Origin: Pseudomonadota bacterium
Lineage (GTDB): Bacteria > Pseudomonadota > Alphaproteobacteria > Rhodobacterales > Rhodobacteraceae
Length of the DNA: 64,000 bases
Direction: 5' to 3'
Assembly: GCA_021779835.1 (NCBI GenBank)
Contig: JAJXZX010000001.1
Coordinates: 171,191-235,190 of the forward strand
The notes beneath the pieces are model-generated. The model did not search any database and was not told the origin of the DNA. It saw nothing but the letters and a program-made list of their open reading frames with translations. Positions 1 through 8,745 of the stretch are shown here, in pieces (within the stretch, counting starts at the first letter, position 1; each line of letters opens with the position of its first letter). The position numbers and the translations under genes were made by a program.

Positions 1-1
1 C

Positions 2-871
2 CGGGCGCTGGCCGGGCGGTTTGGCGCAAGCGTTGATACTATCTGCGGCGAGGCGCTGCTGGCCGCCAACCTGCCGATGATCCACGCCGTTGGTAGGGCC
101 TCGGACCGTGCGCCGCGCCTTTTGGATCTGCGCTGGGGCCACGCGGGGCCGCGCCTGACTTTGGTGGGCAAGGGCGTGTGTTTTGATACCGGCGGGCTGG
201 ATATAAAACCCTCGTCCGGCATGTTGTTGATGAAGAAGGACATGGGCGGCGCGGCCACGGTAATGGGGTTGGCGCAGATGATCATGGCGCTGGGGCTAAA
301 GGTGCGGCTGCGCGTTTTGGTGCCTGCTGTGGAAAACGCGATCGCAGGCAATGCGATGCGCCCGCGCGACATCCTGACCTCGCGCAAGGGGCTGACGGTT
401 GAGATCAACAACACCGATGCCGAAGGGCGACTGGTTCTGGCCGACGCGCTGGCGCTGGCGGACGAGGAGGCGCCCGATCTGATCGTCTCGATGGCGACGC
501 TGACCGGCGCCGCGCGGGTGGCGGTGGGTCCCGACCTTGCGCCCTTTTACACCGATGATGAAAGCGCCGCCGCCGCGTTGACCTCTGCTGCGGCGCAGGT
601 GCGCGATCCGGTCTGGCGCATGCCGTTCTGGGAACCGTATGAGGCGATGATCGAGCCCGGCATAGCGGATCTGGACAACGCGCCTTCGGGTGGCTTCGCC
701 GGGTCAATCACCGCCGCGCTGTTCCTGCGTCGCTTTGTGGCCGCGCCGCGCTACATGCACTTCGACATCTACGGCCACCAACCCACCGATGCGCCGGCGC
801 GTGCCAAGGGTGGCGTTGGTCAGGGCGCGCGGGCCTTGCTTCAGGCCCTGCCGCAAATTCTGGGGCTGTAG
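2..871 (+). CDS. Leucyl aminopeptidase family protein (M17), 5' truncated by window edge
   Basis: Cytosolic metallo-exopeptidase that removes N-terminal residues from peptides using two metal ions. The reading frame is open from base 2, so the true start lies outside the window; about 289 C-terminal residues are present. The metal-binding M17 core is visible: a GKGVCFDTGG segment with the conserved Lys and Asp, a MKKDMGG segment, and the signature NTDAEGR. The C-terminal half (GFAGSITAALFLRRF, then HFDIYG) is also typical. The NlpC/P60 gene starts three bases after the stop, so the two peptidases are probably co-transcribed. The family assignment is firm; the exact substrate preference (PepA versus PepB type) is not visible. 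Confidence 0.93.
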   Translation, partial: RALAGRFGASVDTICGEALLAANLPMIHAVGRASDRAPRLLDLRWGHAGPRLTLVGKGVCFDTGGLDIKPSSGMLLMKKDMGGAATVMGLAQMIMALGLKVRLRVLVPAVENAIAGNAMRPRDILTSRKGLTVEINNTDAEGRLVLADALALADEEAPDLIVSMATLTGAARVAVGPDLAPFYTDDESAAAALTSAAAQVRDPVWRMPFWEPYEAMIEPGIADLDNAPSGGFAGSITAALFLRRFVAAPRYMHFDIYGHQPTDAPARAKGGVGQGARALLQALPQILGL

Positions 872-874
872 GGG

Positions 875-1699
875 ATGGATCGCCGCCTGACCCCCGCGAA
901 TGGCCGCGTCGCGCACAGCGCGCTCAGGGGCTCGGTCGCCGCCGAACACTATACTGACGGCATTTGGCGCCGCGTCGTCACGCCACTGGCCGAGGTTCTG
1001 CTAAGCCCGGATGGCGACCGAGACCGCCAACTGCTGATGGGCGCGCGGGTGCTGGTGCTGGAAGATGCCGCGGGCCATGCCTTTGCACAATGCGAGCGGG
1101 ATGGGCACTGCGGCTATATCCCCGCCGCGTCGCTTGGCGAGGATGCAGAGGCAACGCATTGGGTTTCGGCACCCGCCGCGCATCTTTACCCAGCGCAAAA
1201 CATCAAGAAGCGCCAGCTTGCGACCCTTTCGCTGGGCGCGCGGCTGACGATTGTCGCGGACCACGGTCGCTTTCTGGAAACCGACACCGGTGCCTTCATC
1301 ATCGCGCGCCACACCCGAAGCCTTAACGATCCCGCGTCGGATCCCGTGACGGTTGCCGAGGCGTTTCTGGGCACCCCCTACCTTTGGGGCGGCAATTCGC
1401 GCGACGGCATCGACTGCGCGGGGCTGACCCAAGCCGCCCACCTCGCCTGCGGTATCCCGTGCCGAAGCGATAGCGATCTGCAAGAGGAGAGCTTTGGCCG
1501 CCCTATCGGCGCAGATGATCCGCTTCGGCGTGGCGACCTGATCTTTTGGAAGGGTCATGTCGCAATGATGGTGGATGGCGAGACGATGATTCACGCCAAT
1601 GGCCACTATATGGCGGTGACCTATGAACGCTATGACGCCGCCATCACGCGCATCCTGGTCCAAGGCGGCGGTCCGGTGACGGCGCGCAAACGGCTTTGA
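875..1699 (+). CDS. NlpC/P60 family (C40) cysteine peptidase with SH3-like N-terminal part
   Basis: Probable cell-wall or peptide gamma-D-glutamyl hydrolase of 274 residues. The C-terminal NlpC/P60 domain shows the catalytic Cys at about residue 181 (GIDCAGLTQ) and the His at about residue 228 (KGHVAMM), followed by IHANGH, where the third polar residue is expected. Residues from about 20 to 140 fit bacterial SH3-like repeats that often precede this domain. No signal peptide is apparent, so it may act on imported muropeptides in the cytoplasm. The ATG lies three bases after the aminopeptidase stop, which suggests translational coupling in peptide recycling. Confidence 0.88.
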   Translation: MDRRLTPANGRVAHSALRGSVAAEHYTDGIWRRVVTPLAEVLLSPDGDRDRQLLMGARVLVLEDAAGHAFAQCERDGHCGYIPAASLGEDAEATHWVSAPAAHLYPAQNIKKRQLATLSLGARLTIVADHGRFLETDTGAFIIARHTRSLNDPASDPVTVAEAFLGTPYLWGGNSRDGIDCAGLTQAAHLACGIPCRSDSDLQEESFGRPIGADDPLRRGDLIFWKGHVAMMVDGETMIHANGHYMAVTYERYDAAITRILVQGGGPVTARKRL

Positions 1700-1747
1700 T
1701 GCAGCGTTCCGGGTAATCGCCCTCTCGTGCCGGTGATTTCCGCTGGA

Positions 1748-2116
1748 TCAGTCCACCGGGCGGATCAATTTGCGCTCCAATACCCGCAGCACCTGCGCCA
1801 GATCTGCCCCACGCCGCAGGATCTGCCCGTCGATGCCAACCACAGCATAAAGCCCCTGTTTCGCGCGCAACTTGGGCCGCTTTTCAATCCGGTAAAGCGG
1901 GTTTTCGGCGGTGCGCCGGAAGATGGAAAAAACCGCGAGGTCGCGCAGGCAGGAAATCCCGTAGTCGCGCCACTCGCCTGCGGCGACCATGCGGCCATAG
2001 ACGGTCAGAATCAGCCCCAGCTCACGGCGGTCAAAGCTGACTTGTGCCGGGGTCTGCGTGCCAGTCGGAAAGGGGGTCGGCGCCTGAACCGTCATACGGA
2101 AAGACTGCCTTCGCAT
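1748..2116 (-). CDS. DUF2794 domain-containing protein
   Basis: A small soluble protein of about 122 residues of the DUF2794 family, which occurs in alphaproteobacteria and has no known function. The conserved part is the segment around FDRRELGLILTVYGRMVAAG and the following REYGISCLRD-like stretch (here WRDYGISCLRD). I chose the ATG at 2116. A TTG three codons upstream (2125) and an ATG at 2095, which has a better-placed GAAGG ribosome binding site, are alternatives. The gene is transcribed away from the structured RNA candidate at 2216-2324, so the two would share a divergent promoter region. Confidence 0.8.
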   Translation of the reverse strand: MRRQSFRMTVQAPTPFPTGTQTPAQVSFDRRELGLILTVYGRMVAAGEWRDYGISCLRDLAVFSIFRRTAENPLYRIEKRPKLRAKQGLYAVVGIDGQILRRGADLAQVLRVLERKLIRPVD

Positions 2117-2215
2117 TTGTGACAAATCAAGCCTGGTCAGAATTTCGTCGCCAAATATCCGCGAAAAGACCGCAACTTGCCCGCATTGCCGCCCGGTTTT
2201 GCACCGATACAGACC

Positions 2216-2324
2216 GTGTAGCGAGAAACGCTATCCCGGTGTCGCGACTAAAAGCCCCCACCCAGGTTGCGGCACCGGGACCTTCTCGCCCTACAAGGCC
2301 CTGCCGGTTTGGCGGGGCTTTTCA
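2216..2324 (+). ncRNA. Candidate structured small RNA ending in an intrinsic terminator
   Basis: This gap between DUF2794 and imuB folds on the plus strand into a compact rod. A basal 7-bp stem pairs GCGAGAA (2221-2227) with TTCTCGC (2283-2289), extended outward by GTG/TAC (2216-2218 with 2292-2294). A 12-bp apical stem pairs 2234-2245 with 2269-2280 (TCCCGGTG with CACCGGGA, one G-T wobble, then CGC with GCG). An 11-bp terminator hairpin (2295-2305 with 2311-2321) and a broken T tract follow directly. No open frame or known RNA family was recognised. The T tract is present only on the plus strand, so the signal is not simply the end of imuB, which is on the other strand. Confidence 0.5.
2295..2323 (+). 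terminator. Rho-independent terminator of the candidate small RNA
   Basis: An 11-bp stem (2295-2305 with 2311-2321, two G-T wobbles) has the 5-base loop GGTTT and leads into TTTTCATTT. On the minus strand no T run follows the stem, so plus-strand use is favoured. Confidence 0.6.
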
Positions 2325-2332
2325 TTTCTGTT

Positions 2333-3991
2333 TCAGGCAAAGGTGCCGTGACAGAACCACCCCCCCGATACCTCCGCACCACGGGCATGGAACAGCCACA
2401 GGCGCTCTCCTCCCGCGACATCGACGCGCCAGTAATCGCGCGGGCCAGAGCGCCAATCGGGATCGTCGAGCCACCATTCCGGCAAGAACCGCTCTGGCCC
2501 GCGCGCGGCAATCACCTGCAACGCGCGGCGGCGCCAGCGCAGAGCTTGGGGCGGATCGGAGATATCCGGTGCCACCACAAACTCCGGGCGGTGCAGCAGC
2601 AACGGGCGCTGCATTGGGGTGGCCGGCCATTTCTGCGCTGGCTCTGACCATGCGGCGGCCAACGTCAGGGCGGCTTTCTCGGGGATATGGTTGTGGGCGG
2701 GGTGAGCTCTGGTGATTGCCTCCAGCCCGAGATTTGCGCCCAGACGGGCGATCAGATCCTCCATCGCGGTGTCAGATGTGACGCGTCCCGCGGCAAGGGT
2801 GGCGGCGTCAAAATGGCCACGATGCTGGCGCGGCGGCATGGGTTCGGTCACATGCGCCTCCAGCCGCAACATATCGATGCCGAAGCCGGGGTCGATTTCC
2901 TCGACCTTCATCGCCAGCAGCGGCCGCAACCGGTCGGGATCCGCCAGGGGGCGGGCAAGGCCGACCTCAATCGTCTCGACCCGATGGTCGGAACAGTAGG
3001 CCAGCAGGCGCACCCGGCGCGCGCCCTTGCCTTTGGCGCTCAGCTTGGCCGTCAGCGCGGGCAACAGGCGGTCGATCCCGGCAAGGATGTCATCACGCAG
3101 GCCAATCGGCTCGGGGAAGGCGAGCCGCACCGCGAAGGCGTAAGGCGGGCGGGCGGGCGTAATGGGTTCGCTTTCCTGCCCCAACGCCTGATCCAGCCGC
3201 CGCATCAGCAGCGTGCCGAAACGGCGCGCAAGAACGGCGCGCGGTATGCCCATCACGTCCTCAACCTGGCGCAGGCCAAGCCGGGCCAGCGTCTCTACCG
3301 TCTCTTTCGGCAAACGCAGGGCGATAATCGGCAGGGGGGCAAGCACTTGCCGGACATGCCCCGGTGGGGCGATGCGGCCTTGCGGCGTTCCGGGCTGAAT
3401 CATCTGCGGCGCAGCACCGCCGCGCTCCCAGTGGCGCCGTTTCGCGGCCCGCGCCCGCGTCGCGCGCGCCTCTTGCGCGATGGCATCGCCAGAGCGGCCC
3501 GGATCACCCGGCTGCCCGGCAAAGCGCGCCAAGGCCCAGGCAAGACCGGGCGTATCAGCAATCCCCATCTGCACCGTAAGGCCGAAACCGGCACAATCCT
3601 CGCCCGCTTGGGCCATCAGCGCCGCCTCACCCCCGAAAAGATTGGCGCAACCCGTGATGTCGATCATCAGGCTGGCGGGCCGTTCCTCCGACACCCAGGG
3701 AGAGAATTTACCGGCCCAGTGGCGCAAGCTGGCAAGATGCGCCGCCTCGGCCAGCGGATCGGCGGGATGCGACACCAACGTGGGGCAAAGAGAGCGCGCG
3801 TCCCGCAGGGGTTGGCCAACGCGCAGGCCAGCCGCCTCTGCCCCAGCCGTCACCGACGAAAGTATCTGCGCGTTGCTGATCTCTGCCACGATGACGAAGG
3901 GACCGGGCATGGCCTTTTGCTGCCGCCGCAGCGCGCGCTCTGCGGCAAGGCGCGGGAACCAGAGGGAAAGGATGCGGCGTTGCGGGATCAT
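2333..3991 (-). CDS. imuB: ImuB-type Y-family DNA polymerase homologue (SOS mutagenesis)
   Basis: A Y-family polymerase-like protein of 552 residues that in other bacteria bridges ImuA, the beta clamp and DnaE2 in error-prone lesion bypass. Its N-terminus, ILSLWFPRLAAERALRR, lacks the acidic catalytic residues of active Y polymerases, as is typical of ImuB. Helix-hairpin-helix-like residues (ETLARLGLRQVEDVMGIPR) and a long variable C-terminal part follow. An in-frame extension to 4198 exists but would overlap the next gene and bury a LexA box. The ATG at 3991 starts directly at IPQRRILSLWFP and leaves that box just upstream. No imuA or dnaE2 lies beside it in this window. Confidence 0.85.
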   Translation of the reverse strand: MIPQRRILSLWFPRLAAERALRRQQKAMPGPFVIVAEISNAQILSSVTAGAEAAGLRVGQPLRDARSLCPTLVSHPADPLAEAAHLASLRHWAGKFSPWVSEERPASLMIDITGCANLFGGEAALMAQAGEDCAGFGLTVQMGIADTPGLAWALARFAGQPGDPGRSGDAIAQEARATRARAAKRRHWERGGAAPQMIQPGTPQGRIAPPGHVRQVLAPLPIIALRLPKETVETLARLGLRQVEDVMGIPRAVLARRFGTLLMRRLDQALGQESEPITPARPPYAFAVRLAFPEPIGLRDDILAGIDRLLPALTAKLSAKGKGARRVRLLAYCSDHRVETIEVGLARPLADPDRLRPLLAMKVEEIDPGFGIDMLRLEAHVTEPMPPRQHRGHFDAATLAAGRVTSDTAMEDLIARLGANLGLEAITRAHPAHNHIPEKAALTLAAAWSEPAQKWPATPMQRPLLLHRPEFVVAPDISDPPQALRWRRRALQVIAARGPERFLPEWWLDDPDWRSGPRDYWRVDVAGGERLWLFHARGAEVSGGWFCHGTFA

Positions 3992-3993
3992 TT

Positions 3994-4008
3994 GTTCGTC
4001 TTTTGTTC
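3994..4008 (-). promoter_or_regulatory. LexA-binding site (SOS box) of imuB
   Basis: GTTC-N7-GTTC is a perfect copy of the alphaproteobacterial LexA operator (GAAC-N7-GAAC read on the gene strand). It ends two bases before the imuB ATG at 3991, so LexA would block transcription or initiation of imuB until DNA damage. Confidence 0.8.
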
Positions 4009-4104
4009 TATGTCTGAGTCGGTTATAGCCCGATGTGCAGGAGAAAATCAGCTGTTTGCGCGAGAATATTTCTTGCGGCCAGTGCGACCGCATCATCGTT
4101 AGGA

Positions 4105-5010
4105 TCAGATATCCCACCGCAATACACGCAGCCGTGCCAAGATCGCCTGCTCTGCATCTTCGGCGCCGACGTCGATCATTTGACCGCGCAAATACCAATA
4201 AAGGTAGCGCGCATAGTCCGGCGGCGCCGAGCGGACGGCGTCGAAGGCGCGCCCGATACCGTCGCGCGGAACGGAACCGGCGATGTGGTGAAACTCGGCC
4301 CTTGCGAATAGCACCGCAGGCTTTTCCATGAAGAAGCTGTCCAGCGTCAGAGCAGAATCCTGCGTCACTACATAATCGCAGCGTGCAAGCAAATCCGTGG
4401 CGCTGCGGGAAACCAGCCGCACGCCCTTGTGGCGGCGCAGCACATGGCGAAGCGCCTCTTGATCTGCCGGTGACAGGGTGCCTTCCTGTTCGACGGTCAA
4501 CAGAACATCACGATCCGGCTCCATCTCGCGCAGGGCGTCCACCATATCCAGCGTTGACATGACCTGATGATCGCGCCGCCGGGCAAGGCGCCCCGAAATG
4601 GGCGCCGCCACGAACCCCTCGAGACGACGTTCGCGTCGGCCAAACAGGCGCCGCCGCCGATACATCAGGAATTGGCGTGCCGCATCGGGATCGACGGTCT
4701 CGGGTTCAAAGCGGGCCTGCGTCGCGCTCCACGACCACGGGTCACCCGAGGCCTCAATCTGCCAAAAGGGCTCTGAATGGCAGAGGCGCAGCATCAGGGC
4801 GCCAGGGATTTCCGCGCCGCCTTGCTGATAGATCCGCCGCTCGCCCGTCCGCTCTGCGATCCTGCGTGCTGCTGCAGTATTGGGGCGCAACTCACATTCA
4901 ACCCCACGCCACGCCATTGCCATGGCGATACGCTGAAGCACGCGGCTTCGACCGGCCTGAGCAAGCAGCGGCGCCTCCAAATAGATCGATAGGTGGGTTA
5001 CATCGCTCAT
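4105..5010 (-). CDS. Hypothetical protein, weakly polysaccharide-synthesis/glycosyltransferase-like
   Basis: A protein of 301 residues that I could not place firmly. It has no signal peptide or membrane segment. The segment DYVVTQDSALTLDSFFMEKPAVLF (about residues 208-231) resembles the donor-binding part of capsule-biosynthesis and GT-B-like proteins, in which a buried Ser or Thr and a later K-P precede a strand. The earlier part contains an Arg-rich stretch (YRRRRLFGRRERR) that may bind a phosphorylated group. It lies 113 bases upstream of imuB on the same strand and is divergent from hslV. Function is unknown; the capsule/LPS-related reading is inference. Confidence 0.6.
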   Translation of the reverse strand: MSDVTHLSIYLEAPLLAQAGRSRVLQRIAMAMAWRGVECELRPNTAAARRIAERTGERRIYQQGGAEIPGALMLRLCHSEPFWQIEASGDPWSWSATQARFEPETVDPDAARQFLMYRRRRLFGRRERRLEGFVAAPISGRLARRRDHQVMSTLDMVDALREMEPDRDVLLTVEQEGTLSPADQEALRHVLRRHKGVRLVSRSATDLLARCDYVVTQDSALTLDSFFMEKPAVLFARAEFHHIAGSVPRDGIGRAFDAVRSAPPDYARYLYWYLRGQMIDVGAEDAEQAILARLRVLRWDI

Positions 5011-5047
5011 CGGGGGAACCTAGGAACCACCGAGGCGCGGCGCAAGC

Positions 5048-5080
5048 CTTGTCGCCCGGTCAAGCTGCCGCCATATAGGG
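5048..5080 (+). promoter_or_regulatory. RpoH-like (heat-shock) promoter of hslVU
   Basis: CTTG at 5048-5051 is followed after 18 bases by GCCATATAG (5070-5078), close to the sigma-32 pattern CTTG-N16-18-CCATNT. The hslV start at 5102 follows a GGAGG at 5092-5096. The match is to the expected heat-shock class for this operon. Confidence 0.6.
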
Positions 5081-5101
5081 ACGATCTTAACGGAGGCTTC
5101 G

Positions 5102-5659
5102 ATGGCAGAGGACAAATTTCCCGGCTGGCATGGCACCACCATCCTCGCGGTGCGGCGCGGTGGCAAGGTGGTCGTTGCGGGCGACGGACAGGTTTCGCTG
5201 GGCCAGACGGTAATCAAGGGCTCTGCCCGCAAGGTGCGCCGCCTGTCACCAGGTGGCCATGACGTTGTTGCCGGTTTCGCAGGCTCCACCGCCGACGCCT
5301 TTACCCTATTGGAACGGTTAGAGAAAAAGTTGGAGGCGATCCCCGGACAGCTTGCGCGGGCCTCGGTCGAGCTTGCGAAAGACTGGCGGATGGACAAGTA
5401 CCTGCGCAATCTGGAGGCGATGCTGATCGTCACCGATGGGCACGACATGTTCGTTATCACCGGCGCGGGCGACGTGCTTGAGCCGGAACATGATATTGCG
5501 GCGATCGGATCAGGCGGCAACTTCGCCCTCGCCGCCGCGCGTGGGTTGATGGAGACCGAGATGGACGCCGAGCAGATCGCCCGCAAGGCAATGGCGATCG
5601 CCGCAGACATCTGCGTTTACACTAACGGCAATCTGACCGTGGAGACGATTTCCAAATGA
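5102..5659 (+). CDS. hslV: ATP-dependent protease proteolytic subunit HslV
   Basis: Proteolytic subunit of the HslUV (ClpYQ) complex, a double hexamer that degrades unfolded and regulatory proteins in the cytoplasm. It has 185 residues. After removal of a short propeptide the catalytic N-terminal Thr would be exposed from [12 protein letters not shown], that is Thr12 of the precursor, as in other alphaproteobacterial HslV. The conserved [10 protein letters not shown] and [14 protein letters not shown] segments are present. A GGAGG precedes the ATG. The stop overlaps the hslU start by four bases (ATGA), so the pair is translationally coupled. Confidence 0.97.
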   Translation: MAEDKFPGWHGTTILAVRRGGKVVVAGDGQVSLGQTVIKGSARKVRRLSPGGHDVVAGFAGSTADAFTLLERLEKKLEAIPGQLARASVELAKDWRMDKYLRNLEAMLIVTDGHDMFVITGAGDVLEPEHDIAAIGSGGNFALAAARGLMETEMDAEQIARKAMAIAADICVYTNGNLTVETISK

Positions 5660-6963
5660 CCGACCTGACCCCGCGAGAGATTGTTTCAGAGTTGGACCGC
5701 TACATCATCGGCCAAAAAGACGCAAAGCGCGCGGTGGCTGTCGCGCTGCGAAGCCGCTGGCGGCGCAGGCAGCTTTCTGATGCGCTGCGCGATGAGGTTT
5801 ACCCCAAGAACATCCTGATGATCGGCCCGACGGGTGTCGGCAAAACAGAGATTTCGCGTCGGCTGGCGAAGCTCGCCCAAGCACCCTTCATCAAGGTTGA
5901 AGCGACCAAGTTCACCGAAGTCGGCTATGTCGGTCGCGATGTGGAGCAGATTATCCGCGATCTGGTCGACAGCGCCGTCACCATGACGCGTGAAACCATG
6001 CGCGAAGACGTGCGTGCCCGCGCCCAAAGCGCGGCCGAAGAACGCGTGGTTGAGGCTATCGCGGGAAAAGATGCCCGTGAACAAACGCGCGAGATGTTCC
6101 GCGGTCGCCTCAGGAAAGGCGAGTTGGATCAGACCGTGATCGAGATTGAGGTCGCGGATACGTCGAACCCGATGCAAAATATGGAAATCCCCGGACAGCC
6201 TCAGGGTGGCATAGGGATGATGAACCTTGGCGATATTTTCGGCAAAGCCTTCGGCGGTCGTCGCGTGCGTCGCAAAATGACCGTCGCCGAAAGCTATGAG
6301 GTACTGTTGAGCGAAGAGGCCGACAAGCTGTTGGACGACGAGGCCGTTACGCGCTCAGCGCTGGAGGCGGTTCAGGAAAACGGCATCGTCTTCATCGACG
6401 AAATCGACAAGGTCTGCGCCCGCGCCGAGACGCGCGGCGCCGATGTCAGCCGCGAAGGCGTGCAGCGCGATCTGCTGCCGTTGATCGAGGGCACTACGGT
6501 TTCTACCAAATACGGCGCGGTGAAGACTGACCACATCTTGTTCATCGCCTCGGGCGCTTTCCACACCGCCAAACCCTCGGACCTGTTGCCAGAGTTGCAG
6601 GGCCGCCTGCCGATCCGCGTAGAGCTGCAAGCGCTGACCGAAGATGACTTTGTGCGCATTCTGACCGAGACCGACAACGCGTTGACGCTGCAATATTCCG
6701 CACTGATGGCAACCGAAAAGGTCGACGTCAGCTTTACCGAAGATGGCATTCGCGCGCTTGCCCGCATCGCCGCAGAGGTTAATCGCAGCGTCGAAAACAT
6801 CGGCGCGCGCCGCCTTTATACCGTGATGGAGCGTGTGTTTGAGGAGCTCAGCTATACCGCGCCCGACCGCGGCGGCGAAGGGATTGTCGTCGATGCCGCG
6901 TTTGTGGACAAAAACCTTGGAGCATTGATGCGGTCGGCGGATTTGGGCCGATACGTGCTATGA
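5656..6963 (+). CDS. hslU: ATP-dependent protease ATPase subunit HslU
   Basis: AAA+ unfoldase of 435 residues that feeds substrates into HslV. The N-domain starts [38 protein letters not shown], as expected. Walker [10 protein letters not shown], is near residues 57-65 and Walker B, VFIDEIDK, near 245-252. The inserted I-domain lies between them, and the C-terminal sensor-2 region holds [15 protein letters not shown]. The extreme C-terminus, DLGRYVL, is the tail that docks into HslV and is intact. The gene follows hslV with a four-base overlap and should share its heat-shock promoter. Confidence 0.97.
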   Translation: MTDLTPREIVSELDRYIIGQKDAKRAVAVALRSRWRRRQLSDALRDEVYPKNILMIGPTGVGKTEISRRLAKLAQAPFIKVEATKFTEVGYVGRDVEQIIRDLVDSAVTMTRETMREDVRARAQSAAEERVVEAIAGKDAREQTREMFRGRLRKGELDQTVIEIEVADTSNPMQNMEIPGQPQGGIGMMNLGDIFGKAFGGRRVRRKMTVAESYEVLLSEEADKLLDDEAVTRSALEAVQENGIVFIDEIDKVCARAETRGADVSREGVQRDLLPLIEGTTVSTKYGAVKTDHILFIASGAFHTAKPSDLLPELQGRLPIRVELQALTEDDFVRILTETDNALTLQYSALMATEKVDVSFTEDGIRALARIAAEVNRSVENIGARRLYTVMERVFEELSYTAPDRGGEGIVVDAAFVDKNLGALMRSADLGRYVL

Positions 6964-7035
6964 TCCGTCCGTAACGGCGCTGGCAGTGGTGGGATTTTTC
7001 GGCTACCGCTGCTGCGCGGGCGCGAAGGGGCGGAC

Positions 7036-8157
7036 ATGACACGTTTTCTGGCGGTTCTGTTGCTCAGCCTCTCTGTTGCCGCCTGCACACCGCGCGGCAC
7101 AATCACACTAGACCCGCAAGCCGCCTCAGTCGGCGCTGTTCGCGCTGTCTTTGTTGGCACTACCCGCAAACCCGACCCCAAAACGGGGACTTTCGGAACC
7201 GGGCGGCTGGAGGGCATCGATTATGCGCGCCTTGATATTTCCGTGCCGCCGGATCGCACGCTTGGCTCCATCACATGGCCGCGTCGCGGGAAGACGCCGG
7301 ACCCGTCGCATGATTTTCTGACGACACAAGAGCAAATTTTTGCGAATGCCGCCAACTTCAGAACCGAGTTGTCACACGCCTTGCGTGTGAGTTCGCATGG
7401 CACGCGCGAAGCGGTGGTCTATGTGCATGGCTTCAACAACACATTCGCGGAAGGGGTATATCGCATCGCGCAGCTTAGCCACGATCTCGATATGCCCGGT
7501 GTTGCGGTTCACTATTCGTGGCCGTCGGCCGAGAACCCCCTGAATTACGCCTATGATCGCGACAGCGCCCTGTTTGCGCGCGACGGGCTGGAGAAACTGC
7601 TGACGCAAGTTGCCGCAGCGGGCGCAGATCACATCCTCATCGTCGGACATTCGATGGGATCCGAACTTGTCATGGAGGCCCTGCGCCAGATGCGGCTGGA
7701 CGGCAACACGACAGTGATGTCGCGCCTCGCGGGCGTTGTGCTGATCTCTCCCGATATCGACGTCGAGGTGTTCCGAAGTGAGGCGCTGCGCATTGGCAAG
7801 CTGCCGCAGCCCTTCGTGATCTTCACCTCGCAACGCGACCGCGCGCTTGCCCTTTCGGCGCGGCTGACCGGCCAGAAAGTGCGGTTGGGCAACCTGAAAA
7901 ACGTCTCGGCTGTCGCCGATTTGCAGGTGACAGTGCTGGAGGTTGGCGCATTTTCGCAAGGTATCGGCCATTTCACCGCCGCGACCTCTCCGGCGCTGAT
8001 CAAGCTGCTAAGCCGCATTTCCGACCTGAACAACGCCTTCGCCGGCGACCGCACCGGACGCACCGGACTGTTGCCCGGCGTCGTTCTGACATTCCAGAAT
8101 GCGACGCAAGTCATCCTGTCACCCGTGGCAGCCGTGGCGCAAGCCGTTGTGCAATAG
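7036..8157 (+). CDS. Alpha/beta hydrolase (DUF900-type), predicted lipoprotein
   Basis: A 373-residue protein that starts with a hydrophobic signal ending in a lipobox (LSVAAC, Cys near residue 17), so it is likely lipid-anchored in the periplasm. The DUF900-type alpha/beta-hydrolase fold shows VVYVHGFNNTF (oxyanion region), HYSWPSAENPLNYAYDRDSA, and the nucleophile elbow GHSMGS with Ser near residue 206. Substrate is unknown. It starts 72 bases after hslU and ends three bases before the end of the convergent Smr gene. The family call is good and the reaction, probably an ester or lipid hydrolysis, is inferred. Confidence 0.85.
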   Translation: MTRFLAVLLLSLSVAACTPRGTITLDPQAASVGAVRAVFVGTTRKPDPKTGTFGTGRLEGIDYARLDISVPPDRTLGSITWPRRGKTPDPSHDFLTTQEQIFANAANFRTELSHALRVSSHGTREAVVYVHGFNNTFAEGVYRIAQLSHDLDMPGVAVHYSWPSAENPLNYAYDRDSALFARDGLEKLLTQVAAAGADHILIVGHSMGSELVMEALRQMRLDGNTTVMSRLAGVVLISPDIDVEVFRSEALRIGKLPQPFVIFTSQRDRALALSARLTGQKVRLGNLKNVSAVADLQVTVLEVGAFSQGIGHFTAATSPALIKLLSRISDLNNAFAGDRTGRTGLLPGVVLTFQNATQVILSPVAAVAQAVVQ

Positions 8158-8160
8158 GCG

Positions 8161-8745
8161 CTAATTTCGGCGCAGGTAAACGTAGTAGGCGCCAGAACCG
8201 CCATGGCGCAAATGCGCCTCGGTCACCTGCAACACCAGCGCGCCAAGGGGTGGCATCGCCAACCAATGCGGCACCTGACGTTTCAGGATACCGGGGCGTT
8301 GCGGGATGGGTCCGTGATCCCCGCCGCTGCGGCCCTTGCCCGTGATAACCAAAACCAGACGTTTGCCCGCCGCGTGCGCCTCCAACACAAAGTGGTTCAG
8401 TTCGGGGTGCGCTTCGGAAAGGGTCATCCCATGCAAATCGATCCGCCCCTCCGGCACCAATTTTCCCCGCGTCATGCTTTTGTGGGTCTTGGCATCCATC
8501 CGAACCGGCGCGCTGGAAAGCCAGTGCGACACGGTCGGGGCGATGTCGTGCCGCGCCTTTATCACCACCTTTTCGCCAACGTGAAACGGGTCGAGCCGCC
8601 GCGACTGCGGCTTCTGGACTGTGGGCGCAGCAGCTGTTTCGGCGGGGCGCGGCGGGTGAGGGTGCAGCGGCATGGCGGTGCGGGCGACCCGCAGCCATAG
8701 CTCTTCTTCATCCGGCAAAAGCCCCCTCGGGCGACGACGACTCAC
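8161..8745 (-). CDS. Smr domain-containing protein
   Basis: A protein of about 194 residues with a C-terminal Smr (small MutS-related) domain, a fold with nuclease or nucleic-acid-binding activity in other proteins. The motif GRIDLHGMTLSEA and the later ITGKGRSGG are the two conserved Smr signatures. The N-terminal 80 residues are basic and proline-rich. A longer frame to 8874 would run through the end of mltA. The GTG at 8745 overlaps the mltA stop in GTGA, which is the likelier start and implies coupling with mltA. Biological role is unknown. Confidence 0.85.
   Translation of the reverse strand: MSRRRPRGLLPDEEELWLRVARTAMPLHPHPPRPAETAAAPTVQKPQSRRLDPFHVGEKVVIKARHDIAPTVSHWLSSAPVRMDAKTHKSMTRGKLVPEGRIDLHGMTLSEAHPELNHFVLEAHAAGKRLVLVITGKGRSGGDHGPIPQRPGILKRQVPHWLAMPPLGALVLQVTEAHLRHGGSGAYYVYLRRN

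Noticed and set aside
2687..4102. A 471-codon open frame on the plus strand opposite imuB
   Set aside because: It is the antisense frame of a high-GC gene. It has no recognisable domain, while the minus frame has clear ImuB features.
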